This document shows, piece by piece, positions 4,491 through 8,209 of a DNA stretch of 8,209 bases. The notes beneath the pieces were generated by a model. The model did no database searches. It was not told the origin of the DNA and saw only the letters and a program-made list of their open reading frames with translations. The stretch is from contig CAJXXJ010000137.1 of assembly GCA_913062745.1 (NCBI GenBank), positions 1 through 8,209 on the forward strand, in the 5' to 3' direction. The DNA is from an uncultured Phaeodactylibacter sp. (GTDB lineage Bacteria > Bacteroidota > Bacteroidia > Chitinophagales > Saprospiraceae). Position numbers and translations under genes: made by a program. Position 1 is the first letter of the stretch; each line of letters begins with the position of its first letter.

Positions 4491-7481
4491 ATGAAACTTA
4501 AACTCAACTCCATGGCGAGAGGAGGCCTCTTCCTCTTGGCTATGCTCCTGTGCAACTTTACGTTTGCCCAGGGAGAAATTACAGGTACGGTGACGGACAC
4601 CGAAAGTGGTGAGCCGCTCATCGGAGCTAACATCCTAGTAGCTGGTACCTCCGCAGGTACAATTACGGACATTGACGGTACGTACTCACTGAAAGTACCG
4701 GAGGGGGCCGAGCAGCTCATCTTTTCCTACACCGGTTACACTTCACAGACGATTGACATCAACGGGCGCAGCCAGATTGATGTGTCACTCAGCGCTGGTC
4801 AGCAGCTGGATGAGGTTGTCGTAGTGGGGTATGGTTCTCAGGAAGAGAAGGAAATTACCTCGGCGGTTACTTCCGTTGGCGCGGATGAGTTCAACCGGGG
4901 CCCGATTACGGACCCGGCGCAGCTGCTGCAGGGTAAAGTCGCTGGCCTTCAGGTGTACAACCGCGGCGGCGACCCCAACGGACAGAGCATTATCCGTCTG
5001 CGGGGTATCTCTACCGTTGGTGCCAACACTGAGCCACTCGTAGTAGTAGATGGTATCATCGGCGCTTCTCTCGAGAACGTCGACCCGAACGATATCGAGA
5101 ACGTAACCGTACTGAAGGACGGTTCTGCTGCTGCGATCTACGGTTCTCGTGGTTCTTCCGGTGTAATCCTGGTAACTACCCGTTCCGGTAAGAAAAACGA
5201 AGGCGTACAGTTCTCCTACAGCGGCCAGACAGGTGTATCTACAGCTTTCAACAGCGTAGATGTGATGACTCCGGCTGAATTCCTGGAGGCTGGCGGTACG
5301 GACCTCGGCTCTGAGACCAACTGGGCGGATGAGGTAACGCGCGTAGGTGTTAACAACGTGCACAGCCTTGCTGCTTCCGGTGGTTCCGGCAATACCAACT
5401 ACCGTATCTCCGGTAACTATCGTAATATCGATGGTATCCTGCAGAACTCCGGCTTCGAGCAGTTCAACGCGCGTGTGAACCTGTCTACCAAGGCGTTCAA
5501 CGACCGCCTGAGCATCGACTTCAACTCTTCGTTCACCAACCGTAACTCGCAGTTCGGCTTCAACGAGGCGCTGCGCTACGCAGTACTGTACAACCCGACT
5601 GCACCGGTTCTGGGCGAGAACGCACCATTCGACTTCAACAGCCGTCAGTTCGGTGGCTACTTTGAGACGCTTGGCCTGTTCGATAGCTTCAACCCGGTTT
5701 CTATCATCGAGCAGAACCAGAACGAAGGTAAGCGTACGGAAGTAACTTACGGTGCTTTGCTGAGCTACAACATTCTCGACAACCTGGAAATTTCCGGACG
5801 CGTGGCACAGCAGAAAACCACTTTCTCCAGCCGCGAGTACTACCCGACGACTTCCCTGTTCCGGGGTAATGCAGCTAGCCCGGTACGCAAAGGCCGTGCT
5901 GACCTGTACGACGAGATTACCAGCTTCCAGCTGTACGAAGGTTACGCAACCTACATCAACAGCTTCGGTAAGTCTGACCTGCGCCTGACCGCTGGTTACT
6001 CCTACCAGCAGAACAACTTTGAGTCTACCTTCTTCCAGCTGGGCGACTTCCCGGACGACAGCGAGAACTTCAGCAACATCCTGGAGGCTTCTCAGGACCT
6101 GCAGAACGCTGGCTTTATTGTAGCCAACAGCGACCGTTCTCCGGATGAGAAAATCATCGCTTTCTTCGCTCGTGCCAACATGACCATCGACAACGGTATC
6201 TTCCTGAACGCTTCTGTACGCCGCGAGGGCTCTACCAAGCTGGGTGCAGACAACCGCTGGGGGATCTTCCCGGCATTCGGTGTTGGTGTTGACCTGACCC
6301 GCTACCTGGACCTCGGCAGTGTTGACCTGCTGAAAGTTCGTGCCGGCTACGGTGTGACTGGTTCTCTGCCACTGGCTAATGGCCTGTCTCAGCCGATCCG
6401 TCAGGTTGTAAACGGTGATGACGGTAGCGTTTCCACCGAGCTGATCCGCGCCGCTAACCCGGACCTGAAGTGGGAAGAAAAAGCTGAGACCAACATCGGT
6501 ATCGAGCTGAACATGGACCGCTTCAGCGCTACGCTGGATGTATACAACCGCGATATCTCCGACTTCATCCTGGAGCGTACCGTAGATGTTGCCATATTTG
6601 GTGTGGACCGCCGCTTCGAGAACGCCGGCCGCCTGAATACACAGGGTGCTGAATTGACAATGAACTACGATGTAATCCAGAAGAGCAACGTACGCTGGAA
6701 TACCGGCCTGGTACTGAGCACTTATCAGACTACGCTGGACGAGTACGTAATCGACCAGGAACTGCGGGCTAACCTCGGTGCTCCGGGCCAGAACGGTACC
6801 AACATGGTCCTCATCCGTGAGGGCGAGGAAATTGGCCAGATCTGGGGTCCGGTATACGATGGTGTTGGCGAAGGCGGAGCTCCTACCTTCGTAGATATCA
6901 ACGGCGACGGCCAGGTTATTGCTGACCAGGGTAGCGCTTTGGATCCGGATGCGGACTTCCGCGTGCTGGGCAATGGTATCCCTGACCTGGAATTCGGCTG
7001 GACCAACCAGCTCATCATCGGTAAGTGGTCTGTTAATGCCTTCTTCCGGGGCGCACTTGGCCACAGCCTTGTAAATACTTTCCGTGCATTCTACGAACCA
7101 CGCATTGCTTCACAATCATCTTATAACTTTGTAAATACAGAACTGGCTGTGCCTGGGCTTACTGCAGCGCAGTTTAGCTCACTGTATGTGGAAGAAGCGG
7201 ATTTCCTCAAGCTGGATAACATGACGATCTCCCGCAGCTTCAACTTCGGTGGCGACAGCGCTATCCGTGGCATGACCGTTTCTCTGACGGGCCAGAACCT
7301 GTTCATTCTCACGAACTACACAGGTACTGATCCGGAGCCATCATTAGTAGACTATGGTTCCTCCGACAACGGCGGCGACATCGACTTCTCCAATCCGGAC
7401 GTACTCAGCCCGGGTATCGACCGTCGCTACAGCTACTTCGCTTCGCGGACGTTTACGTTGGGTGTGAACCTCAATTTTTAA
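4491..7481 (+). CDS. susC: SusC/RagA-family TonB-linked outer-membrane receptor
   Basis: This 996-residue outer-membrane beta-barrel is expected to import an oligomer with its SusD partner using TonB energy. In order: a signal peptide (MKLKLNSMARGG then LFLLAMLLCNFTFAQ, cleavage near residue 26-27); a carboxypeptidase-D regulatory-like domain (about 28-102, GEITGTVTDTESGEPLIGANILV); a TonB box, DEVVVVGYG (107-115); a plug domain (about 118-233, with LLQGKVAGLQV, IIRLRGIST, VLKDGSAAAIYGSRGSSGVILVTT); and the barrel. Near the end, DINGDG (802-807) and DPDADFRVLGNGIPDLEFGW (818-837) form the usual SusC segment. The C-terminus, FTLGVNLNF, ends in Phe as outer-membrane barrels do. There is no N-terminal STN domain, so direct signalling to an anti-sigma factor is not expected. 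Length is typical. Codon use is strongly biased from 4788 to 7064, with TTA, CTA and TCA absent, suggesting high expression. The gene symbol is a family name; the substrate (glycan or peptide) is unknown. Confidence 0.97.
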   Translation: MKLKLNSMARGGLFLLAMLLCNFTFAQGEITGTVTDTESGEPLIGANILVAGTSAGTITDIDGTYSLKVPEGAEQLIFSYTGYTSQTIDINGRSQIDVSLSAGQQLDEVVVVGYGSQEEKEITSAVTSVGADEFNRGPITDPAQLLQGKVAGLQVYNRGGDPNGQSIIRLRGISTVGANTEPLVVVDGIIGASLENVDPNDIENVTVLKDGSAAAIYGSRGSSGVILVTTRSGKKNEGVQFSYSGQTGVSTAFNSVDVMTPAEFLEAGGTDLGSETNWADEVTRVGVNNVHSLAASGGSGNTNYRISGNYRNIDGILQNSGFEQFNARVNLSTKAFNDRLSIDFNSSFTNRNSQFGFNEALRYAVLYNPTAPVLGENAPFDFNSRQFGGYFETLGLFDSFNPVSIIEQNQNEGKRTEVTYGALLSYNILDNLEISGRVAQQKTTFSSREYYPTTSLFRGNAASPVRKGRADLYDEITSFQLYEGYATYINSFGKSDLRLTAGYSYQQNNFESTFFQLGDFPDDSENFSNILEASQDLQNAGFIVANSDRSPDEKIIAFFARANMTIDNGIFLNASVRREGSTKLGADNRWGIFPAFGVGVDLTRYLDLGSVDLLKVRAGYGVTGSLPLANGLSQPIRQVVNGDDGSVSTELIRAANPDLKWEEKAETNIGIELNMDRFSATLDVYNRDISDFILERTVDVAIFGVDRRFENAGRLNTQGAELTMNYDVIQKSNVRWNTGLVLSTYQTTLDEYVIDQELRANLGAPGQNGTNMVLIREGEEIGQIWGPVYDGVGEGGAPTFVDINGDGQVIADQGSALDPDADFRVLGNGIPDLEFGWTNQLIIGKWSVNAFFRGALGHSLVNTFRAFYEPRIASQSSYNFVNTELAVPGLTAAQFSSLYVEEADFLKLDNMTISRSFNFGGDSAIRGMTVSLTGQNLFILTNYTGTDPEPSLVDYGSSDNGGDIDFSNPDVLSPGIDRRYSYFASRTFTLGVNLNF

Positions 7482-7500
7482 TTTGTTAAAATAGAAAGTT

Positions 7501-8209
7501 ATGACTAACAAACTTTTCAAATACTCTATCGCTTTCGGTATGATCCTCTTTATGGGGGCATGTACCGACCTGGAAGAGGACCTGGTCGGTGATATTACCG
7601 AAGACATCGTGGTAGACGGAATCGATCCGGGAGAGGGCAATTCTTCCGAAGGTCCGCTTACTGCACTCTACGCAGAACTCCGGAACGCCGGTACTGCTAA
7701 CCACGGTGGTTACTACTCCATCCAGGAAATCACGACTGATGAGCAGTTCATCGGTGCAAAAGGTGGTGACTGGTTTGACGGTGGCGATTTGATCCGCCTG
7801 CACCGCCACACTTACGGTGCCAACCACCCGTTCATCAACGGTACCTGGGTGCAAACCTATAACGCAATTGCTACGGCCAACGATAACCTCGGTAACGGCA
7901 ACCTCGGTGCTCCCGAAATTGCTCAGGCCCGCGCAGTACGTGCTTACTTCTACTGGCGCTTGCTTGATTGCTTCGGCAATGTGAAGCTGGTGACGGAAAC
8001 CAACCCGGACCCCCCCCAGGCCAGCCGTGAGGAAGTATTCAACTTCGTGGAATCAGAGCTGCTGGAAGCACTGGGCATCCCGGAGGTGAGCGAAGGCATG
8101 GACCTGAGCGAGAGCCTGCTGGCAGACGGTGGCTCCGCTTATGCGATGAACCGCTACGGTGCACTGGGTATCCTGGCGAAGCTGTACCTCAATGCTCAAG
8201 TTTCCATTG
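7501..8209 (+). CDS. susD: SusD/RagB-family surface lipoprotein, C-terminus cut off by window edge
   Basis: The first 236 codons of a SusD-like lipoprotein, the substrate-binding lid of the SusC channel. A type II signal peptide (MTNKLFKYSIAFGMILFMGAC) has a lipobox MGAC with Cys21 as the lipidated residue. It is followed by TDLEED, an acidic stretch of the kind that directs lipoproteins to the cell surface in Bacteroidota. Family features include the helical segment FINGTWVQTYNAIATANDNL (111-130) and ARAVRAYFYWRLLDCFGNVKLVTE (143-166), matching the conserved LRAYYY-x-L-x-x-FG-x-VPLVT pattern. The last visible part, MNRYGALGILAKLYLNA (216-232), is the typical TPR helix. The ATG lies 19 bases after the susC stop in an A-rich stretch with no terminator, so it shares an operon with susC. 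Full family members run about 450-600 residues, so more than half is absent. A run of eight C bases lies inside the gene (8010-8017). The symbol is a family name; the ligand is unknown. Confidence 0.96.
   Translation, partial: MTNKLFKYSIAFGMILFMGACTDLEEDLVGDITEDIVVDGIDPGEGNSSEGPLTALYAELRNAGTANHGGYYSIQEITTDEQFIGAKGGDWFDGGDLIRLHRHTYGANHPFINGTWVQTYNAIATANDNLGNGNLGAPEIAQARAVRAYFYWRLLDCFGNVKLVTETNPDPPQASREEVFNFVESELLEALGIPEVSEGMDLSESLLADGGSAYAMNRYGALGILAKLYLNAQVSI

Noticed and set aside
4785..7064. The 759-codon antisense open frame as a real gene
   Set aside because: It lies in exact codon register opposite a clear susC, has no recognisable domain, start context or promoter, and is fully explained by absence of TTA, CTA and TCA codons in susC.
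1..8209. tRNA, rRNA, CRISPR arrays, insertion sequences and invertible promoter repeats
   Set aside because: No cloverleaf, regularly spaced repeats, transposase reading frame or matched long inverted repeats were seen on either strand by eye.

Overview
The window comes from a Bacteroidota genome. The signs are a SusC/SusD pair, a SusD lipoprotein whose Cys is followed by acidic residues, start codons without Shine-Dalgarno sequences in front of the SusC/SusD genes, and a TAnnTTTG-type -7 promoter element. Base composition is moderately GC-rich for this phylum. With the gene styles seen, that would suit a Saprospiria/Lewinella-like marine lineage, but this placement is inference and weakly supported.

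Layout: two gene blocks diverge from an AT-rich intergenic region at about 4096-4490. The left block, on the minus strand and read right to left, holds four genes. They are a secreted protein with two retropepsin-like aspartic protease motifs and a C-terminal PDZ domain (4095-2866), a GNAT acetyltransferase (2711-2268), a sodium:solute symporter of the SSS family (2084-615), and an M20-family amidohydrolase/peptidase that runs off the left edge (613-1). The last two are almost certainly co-translated: the symporter stop and hydrolase start are one base apart (TAG-C-ATG). A hairpin followed by a T tract separates GNAT from the symporter, and a possible promoter precedes GNAT. The left block is therefore probably two or three transcription units rather than one operon.

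The right block, on the plus strand, is a SusC/RagA-type TonB-dependent outer-membrane receptor (4491-7481), then a SusD/RagB-type surface lipoprotein (7501 to the right edge) after a 19-base gap. A good Bacteroidota promoter (TTTA-N19-TATATTTG) lies about 275 bases ahead of SusC. This predicts a long leader containing no ATG and carrying a short inverted repeat near the start codon.

How they may work together: SusC and SusD would bind and import an oligomer (glycan or peptide) across the outer membrane. The symporter would carry a small solute across the inner membrane, and the M20 enzyme would hydrolyse an amide or peptide bond in the cytoplasm. No carbohydrate-active enzyme, SusE/F, or dedicated regulator is visible here, so the SusCD substrate is unknown. 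A shared peptide or N-acyl-amino-acid theme between the two blocks is only speculation. No RNA genes, mobile elements or CRISPR arrays were seen. I found no convincing new system; the most noteworthy signals are the paired protease motifs with PDZ, the coupled transporter-hydrolase pair, the ATG-free leader, and the skewed, regionally uneven codon use in susC.
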